A stretch of DNA of 64,000 nucleotides, taken from the NCBI GenBank assembly GCA_002423435.1, contig DIWE01000026.1:1-64000 (forward strand), written 5' to 3'. A program made the translations under genes and the position numbers. The DNA is from Clostridiales bacterium UBA6114. Lineage in GTDB: Bacteria > Bacillota > Clostridia > Oscillospirales > Butyricicoccaceae. The notes under the pieces were generated by a model. That model searched no databases, was not told the origin of the DNA, and saw only the letters and a program-made list of their open reading frames with translations. This document shows positions 34,590 through 43,564 of this stretch, in pieces (position 1 is the first letter of the stretch; every line of letters begins with the position of its first letter).

Positions 34590-36767
34590 ATGCTACATTC
34601 AGCTTTCAGAATGGCTCTTGTTCTGTCTGTCTCGGGCAGCCTTATCACGGTGTTACTTTTTCTGCTGCGGCCGGTGACGCAAAAAGTTTTCAACCAGACC
34701 TGGCGTTATCGTATGTGCGTCCTGGCAGTATTTTTTTATCTGCTGCCGGTAGGTATGGCCGGGAACAGCCTTTATAACGCCCTGCCGCACCAAAGTGCGC
34801 AGCTGCCGGACAGACCGCATGCGGTATCCGCGCTTCTGGATACGGTCGCTCCACTTCCAACAGAAGATATTGTCCCGGCTGATCCATCCGCGCAGAATTT
34901 CACGCAAACAACGGAAACGGAAAAGCGCACAGGCATTTCCTTAAGCGATGTTTTACCGTTTCTTCCGTATATCTGGTTGATTGGTGCGGTGCTTTTCGCT
35001 TGCATCAACGGATTCCGGTATGTCCGTTTCAGGAGAAGACTCATTAGGACCGGCCTGCCGGTTGAGGATGGAATGATATATTCTCTGCTCGAAGCAGGAA
35101 AAACCGCGCAGGGCGTTTCCGGGAAGATCCGGCTTCTTACAAGCGACGCCATAAGAACGCCAATGCTCACCGGAATTTTCCGCACGCTGCTGATACTGCC
35201 AGAGGTGGAAGCGAACGGGCGGGAGCTTTCCACGATTTTCAGGCATGAACTGATCCACTATCAGCGCCGGGATTTGTGGATCAAAACCGTATTGCTCTTT
35301 GTTGAAACGATATACTGGTTTAATCCTGTCGTTTATCTGCTTGCGAAAGAGACCGAAGCAAGCTGTGAGCTTTCCTGCGACGAGCAGGTTGTGCGGGATA
35401 TGTCGATGGAGGACCGGTGCTTTTACGGCGAAACGATCTTAAACATGTTGGCCAGGGTAGCGGAAAAGCAGACCGGCGTTTACACTACGCTTGCCGAAAC
35501 AAAAAGGGGCATTAAAAAAAGGCTTGCGCTCATGCTCAGCTTTAAAAAAATGAGTAAAAAGACGGCTGTCTTTTCCGTTATCGCGGCCATGCTGTGCATA
35601 CTCGCCGGCTGCTCAGTGGCAGCTGCTGTTTCGGGTGCGGCGGGTAACATATCCGGTCACCCCCCCTCCCCCTCTTTACCAATACCGGTTTCGGCTCACG
35701 GGACAGATGAACCGTCGACAACAGCCGGCCATATCAGTCGGCGCCTTGCAGGCGGCCTGTATGCGGAGCTTGATACAAGTAACCTTCGTGCCCCGAACCA
35801 TGCGGATATTATTCTAGCCCGCAAGGGGATACCGGATCGGGAAGCACTCAAAAAGCTTCTTGACGGCAGAGGAAAAATCATAGACGATCAGAAAAACGGC
35901 GACAACGAAAGCTATCAGACGGAAGATGTCAGCATCATGGCGATCAGCGATATCACTTACTTTTTCCGTACAAAGAAATACGACTTCATCTCAGCCGTAT
36001 TCAAAAACGATCCGGCTGCCGGGAGATTTTATAATGCGGATATGTATCCCGTGAATGCCGACCTGCCCTTTATGCCATATAAGCGGGCCGTGTCCGAGGT
36101 CGTTTCATTTTTGTATAACGCAGGTATAACGGTATGTGAGCCGGGAACTGTATACAGCCTCAACCATGACACTATGCGCAAACAGGAGGCTATTCTTAAA
36201 GACAATGGCGGCCTGACCGACCTGCGCGACGGAAGTGTCACCTTAAAGGACAGTTGGGACGAGTCGGACGACTGCTACTATATGCGGCTTTCCGGTTCCG
36301 TCGCTTCACTTCCGGTGAGCGACGTGACCCATGGTTTCGCCTCCGATACCGGAAACGGCGGCATCGGCACGCTGGTGGAGGGCTGTATTATTGAGGCGGC
36401 AATCTCCGCAGACGGCATCGAGTATCTGAGTATCCTGTATCCGTACCAAGAAGTTGAACCTGTGGAGAAGGACTTGAAGCTCCTCTCCGTGGATGAAGGA
36501 CTGAACTTCGTCGCGCAGAAGTATGAGAAAGAACAGGTAAACGGAACCGCGACAATCACGGATGCGCGGTTTTGCTACATCCCCATACACAAGGATGCTT
36601 TGCAGACTGAGTTTCTGATGGTCCCCGGCTGGTACTTTGGAGCCACGCAGACATCCCTATATCCTAACGGCGCGCCAGCCTCCTTTTCCCGCTATCTGCT
36701 GGTAAGCGCGGTAACTGGAGAGGTATTCGAAGGAAACGGTGGACTTTCTACTGTTTCCGGGAATTGA
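34590..36767 (+). CDS. BlaR1-like M56 membrane metallopeptidase (pair 2)
   Basis: A 725-residue membrane zinc protease with N-terminal membrane segments near 8-28, 40-58 and 125-143, zinc site HELIH near residue 213, a distal motif EASCELSCDEQVV and a fourth segment with ILAGCSVAAAVSGA near 345. The outer C-terminal domain of about 370 residues lacks penicillin-binding motifs. It contains YsfC/YycI-like two-lobed repeats (VEPVEKDLKLLSVDEGLNF), but I do not recognise it with certainty. ATG 34590 has AGGTGA upstream. It would relieve repression by BlaI 2 on sensing an unknown envelope cue. Confidence 0.85.
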   Translation: MLHSAFRMALVLSVSGSLITVLLFLLRPVTQKVFNQTWRYRMCVLAVFFYLLPVGMAGNSLYNALPHQSAQLPDRPHAVSALLDTVAPLPTEDIVPADPSAQNFTQTTETEKRTGISLSDVLPFLPYIWLIGAVLFACINGFRYVRFRRRLIRTGLPVEDGMIYSLLEAGKTAQGVSGKIRLLTSDAIRTPMLTGIFRTLLILPEVEANGRELSTIFRHELIHYQRRDLWIKTVLLFVETIYWFNPVVYLLAKETEASCELSCDEQVVRDMSMEDRCFYGETILNMLARVAEKQTGVYTTLAETKRGIKKRLALMLSFKKMSKKTAVFSVIAAMLCILAGCSVAAAVSGAAGNISGHPPSPSLPIPVSAHGTDEPSTTAGHISRRLAGGLYAELDTSNLRAPNHADIILARKGIPDREALKKLLDGRGKIIDDQKNGDNESYQTEDVSIMAISDITYFFRTKKYDFISAVFKNDPAAGRFYNADMYPVNADLPFMPYKRAVSEVVSFLYNAGITVCEPGTVYSLNHDTMRKQEAILKDNGGLTDLRDGSVTLKDSWDESDDCYYMRLSGSVASLPVSDVTHGFASDTGNGGIGTLVEGCIIEAAISADGIEYLSILYPYQEVEPVEKDLKLLSVDEGLNFVAQKYEKEQVNGTATITDARFCYIPIHKDALQTEFLMVPGWYFGATQTSLYPNGAPASFSRYLLVSAVTGEVFEGNGGLSTVSGN

Positions 36768-36973
36768 AAGGATATCCGAGATGCTTAATTCTTCCGTCGT
36801 CGTACTGGGTGAGGTGGTGCGATTTCGTCTTCTTCTGTATGTTTTACAAACTTCTCTATCCTAAAAAATTTTTTTGTTGCAGAACTTTATTCAGTTGTTA
36901 TTTATGTAAAGTAGCATGTAGTGACTCCAATATCCTCGCAAAAAAGCGATTTTCCTGAAACGGGGTTGGTTTT

Positions 36974-37519
36974 TTGAGAAATAAAACTATTATAAAACTG
37001 ACGATTATCGCATTGTGTATAGCCGCCGTTTGCGTCTATGCTCTTTGGCCGCAGACCTACGGCAATGACTTGGAGTCCATTGAGAAAATCATATCAAAAC
37101 AAGACAGCGTCATGGCAGAGGTCTCCGTTTTTGATGTAAAAGATATTGAGGATTACAGAGTGGCCGGATTTTTCGACATTGATTCCTCGATAGAAGACGC
37201 CGTGATGGATGTTGCGGTATTCCAGAAAAATAAAGATGGAAACTATGTGTTTTTAGGTTTAGGCCGAAGGTTCGGCGCCCTTGAACGTTACCACATCCTT
37301 TATTTCCGATTGAATGATTACATTGTGGATAAGCCGATCCTGCATGTATTCGTCAGCAATAATCCAAAGCTCGCAAAAGTGGAATATATCATATACGGAG
37401 GGAATTCTTATTATGCCGATGTGGAAAAGAACCCGTCGATCACCTTTCTGGAATTCCCGGGGTATGCCGGCAGCGCCGAGTACAACTATTACGATTCGAA
37501 CGGAAAGATGATAAGCTAG
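36974..37519 (+). CDS. Small membrane-anchored protein of unknown function
   Basis: A 181-residue protein with an N-terminal membrane anchor (about 8-26, IKLTIIALCIAAVCVYALW) and an outer alpha/beta domain. The probable start is TTG 36974; no strong ribosome site is visible, so the start is uncertain. It lies 206 bases after the M56 gene of pair 2 in the same direction and may belong to that transcript. The gap 36768-36973 has no gene. No family recognised. Confidence 0.55.
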   Translation: MRNKTIIKLTIIALCIAAVCVYALWPQTYGNDLESIEKIISKQDSVMAEVSVFDVKDIEDYRVAGFFDIDSSIEDAVMDVAVFQKNKDGNYVFLGLGRRFGALERYHILYFRLNDYIVDKPILHVFVSNNPKLAKVEYIIYGGNSYYADVEKNPSITFLEFPGYAGSAEYNYYDSNGKMIS

Positions 37520-37672
37520 AACTACCTCATATCTGATCTGCCCATTTGAAGTTATATATTCGGTTAAATACAGAGCAAATTTTATGTAACAATCGGCTAT
37601 TAAACTTCTAACCACAAATATTGCATGCTTTTTTAAGGAGCTTAGTGAACAATAAATAACGGTTGATATAAC

Positions 37673-37712
37673 AAAAATGGATGGGGACTGCGCTACTACG
37701 CAGTCCCCATCC
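37673..37712 (-). terminator. Terminator after the tRNA-Ser pair
   Basis: Perfect 14-bp stem GGATGGGGACTGCG / CGCAGTCCCCATCC (37679-37692 and 37699-37712), 6-base loop, then ATTTTT on the minus strand. It ends the tRNA transcript. The stretch 37520-37672 between it and the upstream small gene has no gene. Confidence 0.92.
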
Positions 37713-37751
37713 GGGGGTTCCATCACCGTACTCTCTGACGGCTGATGATTT

Positions 37752-37841
37752 TGGCGGAGAAGGAGAGACTTGAACTCTCGCGCCGGTTTCCCGACCTACT
37801 CCCTTAGCAGGGGAGCCTCTTCACCACTTGAGTACTTCTCC
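37752..37841 (-). tRNA. tRNA-Ser (anticodon GCT)
   Basis: A 90-base class II tRNA. Acceptor GGAGAAG pairs with CTTCTCC, then G and an encoded CCA. The anticodon loop CTGCTAA gives GCT, which reads AGC/AGU. A long variable arm (GGTCGGGAAACCGGC) and the T-loop AGTTCAAGTCT are present. It is 31 bases downstream of the tRNA-Ser(TGA) gene on the same transcript. Confidence 0.95.
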
Positions 37842-37872
37842 ATCTGGTGAAACAAAATATATCTGTTGCTGT

Positions 37873-37963
37873 TGGCGGAGAGAGTGGGATTCGAACCCAC
37901 GGACGCTGTAACACGTCGCCGGTTTTCAAGACCGGTGCCTTAAACCAACTCGACCATCTCTCC
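37873..37963 (-). tRNA. tRNA-Ser (anticodon TGA)
   Basis: A 91-base class II tRNA with acceptor GGAGAGA/TCTCTCC, discriminator G and encoded CCA. The anticodon loop CTTGAAA gives TGA, which reads UCA and other UCN codons. The long variable arm is CGACGTGTTACAGCGTCC-like. It is the first of two serine tRNAs, which lie directly downstream of the gene for their own synthetase, serS. Confidence 0.95.
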
Positions 37964-37982
37964 GTGCAGTTGGGCAAAAGTT

Positions 37983-38011
37983 ATTTTACCATACCGCATC
38001 CAACATGTCAA
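37983..38011 (-). promoter_or_regulatory. Promoter of the tRNA-Ser pair
   Basis: TTGACA (38006-38011), 17 bases and TAAAAT (37983-37988) on the minus strand, 20 bases before the tRNA-Ser(TGA) 5' end. Between it and serS lies a 15-base palindrome AATACGATTCGTATT (38032-38046) of unknown role. Confidence 0.8.
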
Positions 38012-38081
38012 CTTAAAACTATCTTATATTAAATACGATTCGTATTAAACATTTCCCAAATTGCATTTTGTATATTTCTTT

Positions 38082-39356
38082 TTAGCGAATTACGTCAATT
38101 CCGCCCATATACGGCCTTAACGCTGTAGGCACCGTAACGGAGCCGTCGGCATTCTGGTACGTTTCAAGGATACACGCGACCGTTCTGCCGACCGCGACGC
38201 CGGAGCCGTTTAAGGTGTGCACAAGCTGTGGTTTTGACGTTGCGTCCTTCTTAAACCGGATCTCGGCGCGGCGCGCCTGAAAATCCTCAAAGTCCGAGCA
38301 GGAGGATATTTCCACGTAACGCCCGTATGACGGCATCCAGACTTCGATATCATACGTGCAGGCTGAGGAAAAGCCGAGATCGCCGGTGCACAGAATCACA
38401 ACCCTGTATGGAAGCCCCAAACCGGAGAGAACCCTTTCCGCATCGTTTGTCAGCGCCTCAAGCTCATCATAGGATTTTTCCGGCTCCGAGAATTTAACAA
38501 GCTCCACTTTATTGAACTGATGCTGGCGTATAAGCCCCCTTGTGTCGCGCCCCGCGCTTCCGGCCTCGCCTCGAAAGCATGCGGAATAGGCGCAATACTT
38601 GATTGTCAGTCTTCCGGCGTCAAGGATTTCGCCCCTGTGCAGATTGGTGACGGGGACCTCCGCCGTCGGGATCAGGTAAAGCTCCGTCCCTTCTATATGG
38701 AACATATCCTCCTCGAATTTCGGAAGCTGCCCGGTTCCCGTCATGGATGCGCGGTTGGCCAAAAAGGGCGGCAGAATTTCCGTATACCCGTTTTTCGTAT
38801 GGGTATCGAGGAAATAGTTGATGACCGCGCGCTCCAGCCGGGCCCCGGCGCCTTTGTAAAAGTGGAACCTTGTCCCGGTAACCTTCGCCGCCGAGGCCGG
38901 GTCAAGGATATTGAGCGACTCTCCGAGCTCCCAGTGGGGCTTCGGTTCAAAATCGAATTTCCTCACCTCGCCTACGCGCCGCAGCTCGACATTATCCTCG
39001 CTGTCTTTGCCTTCCGGCACCTTGTCGGCCGGCACATTGGGCACGGTCATCAGAATAGAGGCGATTTCCCCCTGAAGCTTGTTAAGCTGCGCGTCGTCTT
39101 CCCGGATCTGGTCGGCGATCTTTTTCATTTCGGCAAAGACGGCCGTCGTATCCTTCCCGGCTTTTTTCAGTGCGGGAATCTCTTTTGATACCCTGTTCTG
39201 CTCCGCTTTCAGCTGTTCCGTTTTAAAAATGAGATCCCGCCGCTTTCCGTCCAGTTCGATCAGGCGGTCGATTTCATTGTCATAGTTTTTTGTTCGCATG
39301 GCAAGGCGGGTTTTCACCTTTTCAGGGTTTTCTCTGATGAATTTGATATCCAGCAT
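38082..39356 (-). CDS. serS: Seryl-tRNA synthetase
   Basis: Charges tRNA-Ser with serine. A 424-residue class II synthetase with the N-terminal coiled-coil arm (about 25-105) that grips the long variable arm of tRNA-Ser. Motif 2 is FRGEAGSAGRDTRGLIRQHQ and motif 3 is GSGVAVGRTVACILETYQ. The length is standard. ATG 39356 is used because AGGAG lies 8 bases upstream and the protein then begins MLDIKFIRENPEKV, as in the family. It is followed by the two serine tRNAs. Confidence 0.97.
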   Translation of the reverse strand: MLDIKFIRENPEKVKTRLAMRTKNYDNEIDRLIELDGKRRDLIFKTEQLKAEQNRVSKEIPALKKAGKDTTAVFAEMKKIADQIREDDAQLNKLQGEIASILMTVPNVPADKVPEGKDSEDNVELRRVGEVRKFDFEPKPHWELGESLNILDPASAAKVTGTRFHFYKGAGARLERAVINYFLDTHTKNGYTEILPPFLANRASMTGTGQLPKFEEDMFHIEGTELYLIPTAEVPVTNLHRGEILDAGRLTIKYCAYSACFRGEAGSAGRDTRGLIRQHQFNKVELVKFSEPEKSYDELEALTNDAERVLSGLGLPYRVVILCTGDLGFSSACTYDIEVWMPSYGRYVEISSCSDFEDFQARRAEIRFKKDATSKPQLVHTLNGSGVAVGRTVACILETYQNADGSVTVPTALRPYMGGIDVIR

Positions 39357-39370
39357 TTTTGTCACTCCTG

Positions 39371-39874
39371 TTATTTGATCAGCGCGCTTGTTATTTTTTG
39401 GTACTCCACCGCCGCTTCATCGCTGAAAAATTGCGCATATCCGCCCGACTCGATTTCTTTTATGATCTCTCTCGACTTCGTATAATATCTCGTTCTGTAC
39501 AGCTTTTCGAGCTGCCAGAAATACTCATATGCTTTGATTGTTTTGGCGTAAATGCCCGTTTCGCCCGTAGCCAAGGTATATTCCGCGTTCTTTTTCTCGA
39601 GCGTTTCTATTTGTTCCTTGGCCTCTTGCAGCTCCTTCGTGATTTCCTCGATCTTTTGCGCCTGTTCGGTGGTAAGCTCGGTCAGAGATTCCAGCTTTTT
39701 GAGCGACCCTTGGGTTGTCGAGATCTGTTCGTTTAATTTCTGGATCTGGTTTTCGGCTTTTATCTGCGACAGATACGACATGATAATCAGGATCAGCGCC
39801 ATTGAAAACAGCGCAATCGCATATCCGATCAGAAATCGCCTGTTTTTCATATTTTTTTGATTATTATCATTCAT
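39371..39874 (-). CDS. Membrane-anchored coiled-coil protein
   Basis: A 167-residue protein with one membrane segment at about 14-32 (LIGYAIALFSMALILIIMSYL), then a continuous coiled coil to about 95 (QLNEQISTTQGSLKKLESL onward). A C-terminal helical domain of about 70 residues follows (KAYEYFWQLEKLYRTRYYT). It lies 20 bases after parB and 14 before serS in the same direction. The layout recalls small septum- or envelope-associated proteins near parB in Clostridia. No characterised homologue is recognised. Confidence 0.7.
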   Translation of the reverse strand: MNDNNQKNMKNRRFLIGYAIALFSMALILIIMSYLSQIKAENQIQKLNEQISTTQGSLKKLESLTELTTEQAQKIEEITKELQEAKEQIETLEKKNAEYTLATGETGIYAKTIKAYEYFWQLEKLYRTRYYTKSREIIKEIESGGYAQFFSDEAAVEYQKITSALIK

Positions 39875-39894
39875 TTCAAAAAACTCGTTCCCTT

Positions 39895-40761
39895 TCAGCC
39901 TTTCATAGACATCAGAGCATCAATCAGCCGTGTAAGATCATCATTTCCGTAATATTCAAGCTCTATTCGGCCTTTCGCCCGCCCGTGGGTTATTTTTACT
40001 TTTCTTCCAAGCTTTTTCGAAAGAGACCGCTCCGTCTCCTCCAGGTAATTTATCGAGATTCCCGGCTTTGCGTCTGCTTTCTTTTTTTGCCTGTTCTGGG
40101 ACAGCTTTTTTACGTAAAGCTCCGCCGATCTGACGGAGAGGGCCTCCCCCGCGATTTTTTTTGCCGCGGCCTCCATCAGCGTTTCGTCTTCAAGCGTCAG
40201 AATGGCGCGCGCATGCCCGGCCGATATTTCTCCCCTTGCAACCTGTTCCCGGACAGGCTGCGGCAGATTCAAAAGCCGCAGCGCGTTTGCGACCGCGGGC
40301 CTCGATTTGCCGACCTTCTCCGCGGCCTCCTCCTGCTTTAATCCGTAATCCTCGGTCAAGCTCCGGTACCCTTCCGCCTCCTCCAGCGGATTTAGGTCCT
40401 CGCGCTGCAGGTTTTCCACGAGCGCGAGCACCATTGAGCGCCGGTCGTCCGCCTCAACGACGACAGCCGGCATTTCCGAAAGCCCCGCGATCCGCGCCGC
40501 GCGCCACCGCCGCTCTCCCGCGATAATCTGATATTGCCCGGAGGAAAGGCGCCTCACCATGATCGGTGTAATAATTCCGTTTTGTTTTATGCTTTCCGCA
40601 AGCTCGGAAAGGGATTCGTCACTGAAGCTTTTGCGAGGCTGCGTTCCGTTCGGTTCAATCTGCATAATCGGAATGGTTCCCGGCCCGTCGTTTTGTTCAA
40701 CCGCCTTTGCCGCGTCTCCGAACAAAGCGTCCAATCCCCGTCCAAGTCCCCTGCCTGACAT
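39895..40761 (-). CDS. parB: Chromosome-partitioning protein ParB (Spo0J)
   Basis: A CTP-dependent clamp that loads at parS and spreads along the origin region. The 288-residue protein begins MSGRGLGRGLDALFGD (the conserved N-terminal peptide that stimulates ParA). Other motifs are QPRKSFSDESLSELAESI, the CTP/GERR motif IIAGERRWRAARIAG, VENLQREDLNPLEEAEGYRS and the helix-turn-helix VGKSRPAVANALRLLNLP. It is separated from soj by 189 bases. Two parS sites lie on the other side of soj. Confidence 0.96.
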   Translation of the reverse strand: MSGRGLGRGLDALFGDAAKAVEQNDGPGTIPIMQIEPNGTQPRKSFSDESLSELAESIKQNGIITPIMVRRLSSGQYQIIAGERRWRAARIAGLSEMPAVVVEADDRRSMVLALVENLQREDLNPLEEAEGYRSLTEDYGLKQEEAAEKVGKSRPAVANALRLLNLPQPVREQVARGEISAGHARAILTLEDETLMEAAAKKIAGEALSVRSAELYVKKLSQNRQKKKADAKPGISINYLEETERSLSKKLGRKVKITHGRAKGRIELEYYGNDDLTRLIDALMSMKG

Positions 40762-40950
40762 TTTTCATCCTCCAGTCCGTTTCTCTTAGTCCTTGCTTGC
40801 AAAATCCCCGCGCCCGTCTTTCCGCCGAATTTTACGCCGGACTGCGTTAAATTTCCTCGCCATAAACAAATTATGCCTGCAAAAATTTGCCTTGCCCGAC
40901 GCAAAATTCTTAAGAATTCCATGCACGCTGATTTAACAAACAAGGCCTAG

Positions 40951-41712
40951 TTATCCGCCGTTTCTGCGGATCAGTTCTCTTGCCGCGCTTAAGTATGCTT
41001 CCGTGCCTTTGGAAAACCTGTCGTACGCGAGCACCGGTTTCCCGTGGCTCGGCGCTTCCGAAAGGCGCACGTTTCTCGGGATTACGGTCGGAAAAACCTT
41101 CTGTGTAAAGTGCCGCTTGATTTCCTCGGTCACCTGCATGGACAGGTTGGTCCTCGCGTCGTACATTGTAAGAATAATCCCCTCGATATCGAGCTTCTGA
41201 TTCATCGATTTTTTTACCGCGCGAATCGTCCCCATGAGCTGGCTTAAGCCCTCCAGCGCAAAATACTCGCATTGCAGCGGGATCAGCACGGTATCGGCGG
41301 CGTTTAACGCGTTTATAACCAAAAGCCCCAGCGACGGCGGGCAGTCTATCAATATGTAGTCGTAGCGCTCCTTTAAAGGTTCCAGCGCGGTTTTCAGCTT
41401 GTATTCCCTGCCCTCAAGCGAAACCAGTTCGATTTCCGCCCCGGCGAGATTCCGGTTCGACGGAATAAGGTCTCCCCAGCTTGTCCTTTTTACCGCCTTT
41501 GTGACATCCACGTCGTTTAACAGGACGTCGTAGACGTTTGTCCCCGACGCAAGCGGATCGGCGCCGAAGCCCGATGTGGAATTGCCCTGCGGGTCAAAAT
41601 CGCAGAGCAGGACCTTTTTTTGCATTGTGCTAAGGGAAGCGCACAAATTGACGGCTGTGGTCGTCTTGCCGACGCCGCCCTTCTGGTTTGCAATTGCAAT
41701 GATCTTTCCCAT
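40951..41712 (-). CDS. soj: Chromosome-partitioning ATPase ParA (Soj)
   Basis: A Walker-type ATPase that works with ParB to move and space origins, and in Firmicutes modulates DnaA. The 253-residue protein has a deviant Walker A (ANQKGGVGKTTTAVNL), CDFDPQGNSTSGFG and YILIDCPPSLGLLVINAL. ATG 41712 is chosen because GGAGAC precedes it and the domain begins at once; the open frame upstream is not conserved. It lies directly beside two parS sites in the soj-noc gap. Confidence 0.96.
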   Translation of the reverse strand: MGKIIAIANQKGGVGKTTTAVNLCASLSTMQKKVLLCDFDPQGNSTSGFGADPLASGTNVYDVLLNDVDVTKAVKRTSWGDLIPSNRNLAGAEIELVSLEGREYKLKTALEPLKERYDYILIDCPPSLGLLVINALNAADTVLIPLQCEYFALEGLSQLMGTIRAVKKSMNQKLDIEGIILTMYDARTNLSMQVTEEIKRHFTQKVFPTVIPRNVRLSEAPSHGKPVLAYDRFSKGTEAYLSAARELIRRNGG

Positions 41713-41784
41713 GTCTCCTGTCGCCTCCCTCCGATTGCCAACCTCTAAATTATAGCACAGTCTCCAGAATTTGCAACGCAAAAA

Positions 41785-41825
41785 AGTTTCACGTGAAACA
41801 TGCGCTCAATGTTTCACGTGAAACT
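41785..41825. promoter_or_regulatory. parS: Two parS sites in the soj-noc gap
   Basis: AGTTTCACGTGAAACA (41785-41800) and TGTTTCACGTGAAACT (41810-41825) each match 15 of 16 bases of canonical parS. The core TTTCACGTGAAA is intact in both. Paired copies beside soj are the expected ParB loading site near the origin of this clostridial chromosome. Confidence 0.93.
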
Positions 41826-41852
41826 TTTTTCGCTTTCACTTGAAAAAGGTGG

Positions 41853-42674
41853 TTATCCGGCTTTGCCTGAGGAAATCTGAATCTTTAAGATCAACTCGCC
41901 ATTATCCTCCGTCTTCTCACATTTTGCGTTGATGCCCGAGCGCTGCATCAGAGAAATCGCCCGGTTTACCGTGTTCAGGAACAGCCTCACGTCCTTCATT
42001 ACGGCAAAGGACAGCTTTTCCCGTCTGGGCTCCTTCTCTGGTGGAGCGGTCAGCAGTGCCTCAATATATTCTTCGGTCTGCAACACATTCAGCTTGTTTT
42101 TTATAATATGGCTCAGCGCCATTTTTTTCTCTTCCTCGTCGGGGATGCGCAGGAGAGCGCGCGCATGCCTCTCCGACAGCTCGTTCTCCTTAATCATTTC
42201 AACCACTTCGGGCGAGTGCTTCAGCAGGCGAAGCTTGTTCGCAACTGCCGACTGGGTCTTCCCGATCTTGTCCGCGGCCTCCTCCTGTGTCAAACCGAAA
42301 ATCTGTATCAGATTCAGGATACCCGACGCCTCTTCAAAGAAATCCAGATCCTTTCTCTGCAGGTTTTCCACCAGGGCGATCAGCGCCGAATCCCTGTCGT
42401 CCACATTGAGCAAAATACAGGGGACTTCCGACAGGCCGGCCATGGCGGCCGCGCGCAGACGGCGCTCTCCGGCGATCAGCTCATAGCCCGCCGCCGTTTG
42501 GCGGACCGTCAGAGGATTGAGGATGCCGTACTGCCGGATGCTGGCCGCAAGCTCCAAAAGCCCGTTTTCGTCAAAGACAGTTCTCGGCTGCGCCGAGTTT
42601 TTGATAATGTCCCTCGTTCTGATATATCTGATCTGTTTCACGTTTTTTAAATGGTGATCCTTTGGAGTCAACAT
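41853..42674 (-). CDS. noc: Nucleoid occlusion protein Noc
   Basis: A ParB paralogue that binds its own sites and blocks division over the nucleoid. The 273-residue protein has the ParB/CTPase core (PRTVFDENGLLELAASI, LIAGERRLRAAAMAGL, VENLQRKDLDFFEEA) and the helix-turn-helix IGKTQSAVANKLRLLKHS. It lacks the ParA-stimulating N-terminus seen in ParB. The N-terminus (LTPKDHHLKNVKQIRYI) is of the Noc type, and the position between rsmG and soj is the usual noc locus. It is preceded by AGGAGGAAAGG. No ATTTCCCGGGAAAT-type Noc site was seen in the window. Confidence 0.9.
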   Translation of the reverse strand: MLTPKDHHLKNVKQIRYIRTRDIIKNSAQPRTVFDENGLLELAASIRQYGILNPLTVRQTAAGYELIAGERRLRAAAMAGLSEVPCILLNVDDRDSALIALVENLQRKDLDFFEEASGILNLIQIFGLTQEEAADKIGKTQSAVANKLRLLKHSPEVVEMIKENELSERHARALLRIPDEEEKKMALSHIIKNKLNVLQTEEYIEALLTAPPEKEPRREKLSFAVMKDVRLFLNTVNRAISLMQRSGINAKCEKTEDNGELILKIQISSGKAG

Positions 42675-42763
42675 GCTTGTCCTCCTTTCCTCCTAATCAA
42701 ATTTTACCATATTATGTAAATTAGTAAAGAAAAACCGCACTTCCTTTTGCGACGGCAAAACAG

Positions 42764-42788
42764 ACAGCCCGACTTTTCGTCGGGCTGT
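42764..42788. terminator. Terminator between rsmG and noc
   Basis: Stem ACAGCCCGAC / GTCGGGCTGT (42764-42773 and 42779-42788) with a 5-base loop. A T run follows on the plus strand, and the minus-strand side also ends CTGTTTT. It lies 69 bases past the rsmG stop, so noc probably has its own promoter in the AT-rich stretch before it. Confidence 0.75.
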
Positions 42789-42856
42789 TTTTCATTAAAT
42801 TTGTATAAAGCTGTTGGAAAAGGGCTGATCCGGGCGGAAGTAAGGAAATACTGATT

Positions 42857-43564
42857 CTAAAGCGGCTGCGATTTTATTTTGCTGAACCTTCGGGGATAGG
42901 CAGGCGGGGTGTCCCCCGTTTTCCGGATGCGGACAATGCGGTAGCCCGCCTCCGTTAACGGCAGCGTATAGTCGAAAAAGCCGGAAACCTCTCCATTTAA
43001 GAGCTTTATCGCCCTTTCGGCGTTTTGAAGCTCCTCGCCGCTGTCCCTCATCTTCATCGCCAGAAACAGGCCGCCTGTTTTCAGAAACGGCATCGAGAGC
43101 TCGCACAGCATATTAAGGGGCGCCACGGCGCGCGCCACAGCGAGATCAAACTGCCCGCGCAAAGATGCTGTGCAGGCCGCCTCCTCGGCTCTCGCGCAAA
43201 TGAGCCGCGGAGCCACGCCCAGGACGGCGCACGCCTCGCCCAGAAAATCTATCCGCTTTTTCTGGCTGTCGAGCAGGGTGATGTCATATGAGAGGTCGTA
43301 AAGCTTCAGCGGCATGCCCGGGAAGCCGGCCCCGCAGCCGACGTCGATGATCTTCTTTCCGCAGAGCCCGGCGGCTTTCAGCACGGCGAGGCTGTCGACC
43401 AGATGGCGCGACACCGCCTCGTCGCGGTCCTTTACCGCCGTCAGGTTCATGACCTTGTTTTTTTCGAGCAGGATGTGAAGAAATGCCTCCATCCGCCTTT
43501 TCGCGTCCGGGGAAACCGCGAGGCCGAACCGCTTCATTCCTGCGTCAAAAACGTCCTCCGTCAT
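42857..43564 (-). CDS. rsmG: 16S rRNA (guanine-527-N7)-methyltransferase RsmG
   Basis: Methylates G527 of 16S rRNA with S-adenosylmethionine. A 235-residue Rossmann methyltransferase: NLTAVKDRDEAVSRHLVDSL, the SAM motif IIDVGCGAGFPGMPLKL, LLDSQKKRIDFL and AVARAVAPLNMLCEL. Its start overlaps the mnmG stop by 4 bases. It is the last gene of the mnmE-mnmG-rsmG set. A second, unrelated-lineage rsmG occurs at 62030-62719. Confidence 0.96.
   Translation of the reverse strand: MTEDVFDAGMKRFGLAVSPDAKRRMEAFLHILLEKNKVMNLTAVKDRDEAVSRHLVDSLAVLKAAGLCGKKIIDVGCGAGFPGMPLKLYDLSYDITLLDSQKKRIDFLGEACAVLGVAPRLICARAEEAACTASLRGQFDLAVARAVAPLNMLCELSMPFLKTGGLFLAMKMRDSGEELQNAERAIKLLNGEVSGFFDYTLPLTEAGYRIVRIRKTGDTPPAYPRRFSKIKSQPL

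Noticed and set aside
38032..38046. Palindrome AATACGATTCGTATT as a regulator site for serS or the tRNAs
   Set aside because: It is downstream of serS and upstream of the tRNA promoter, and only a partial resemblance occurs near 49917; the evidence is too thin.
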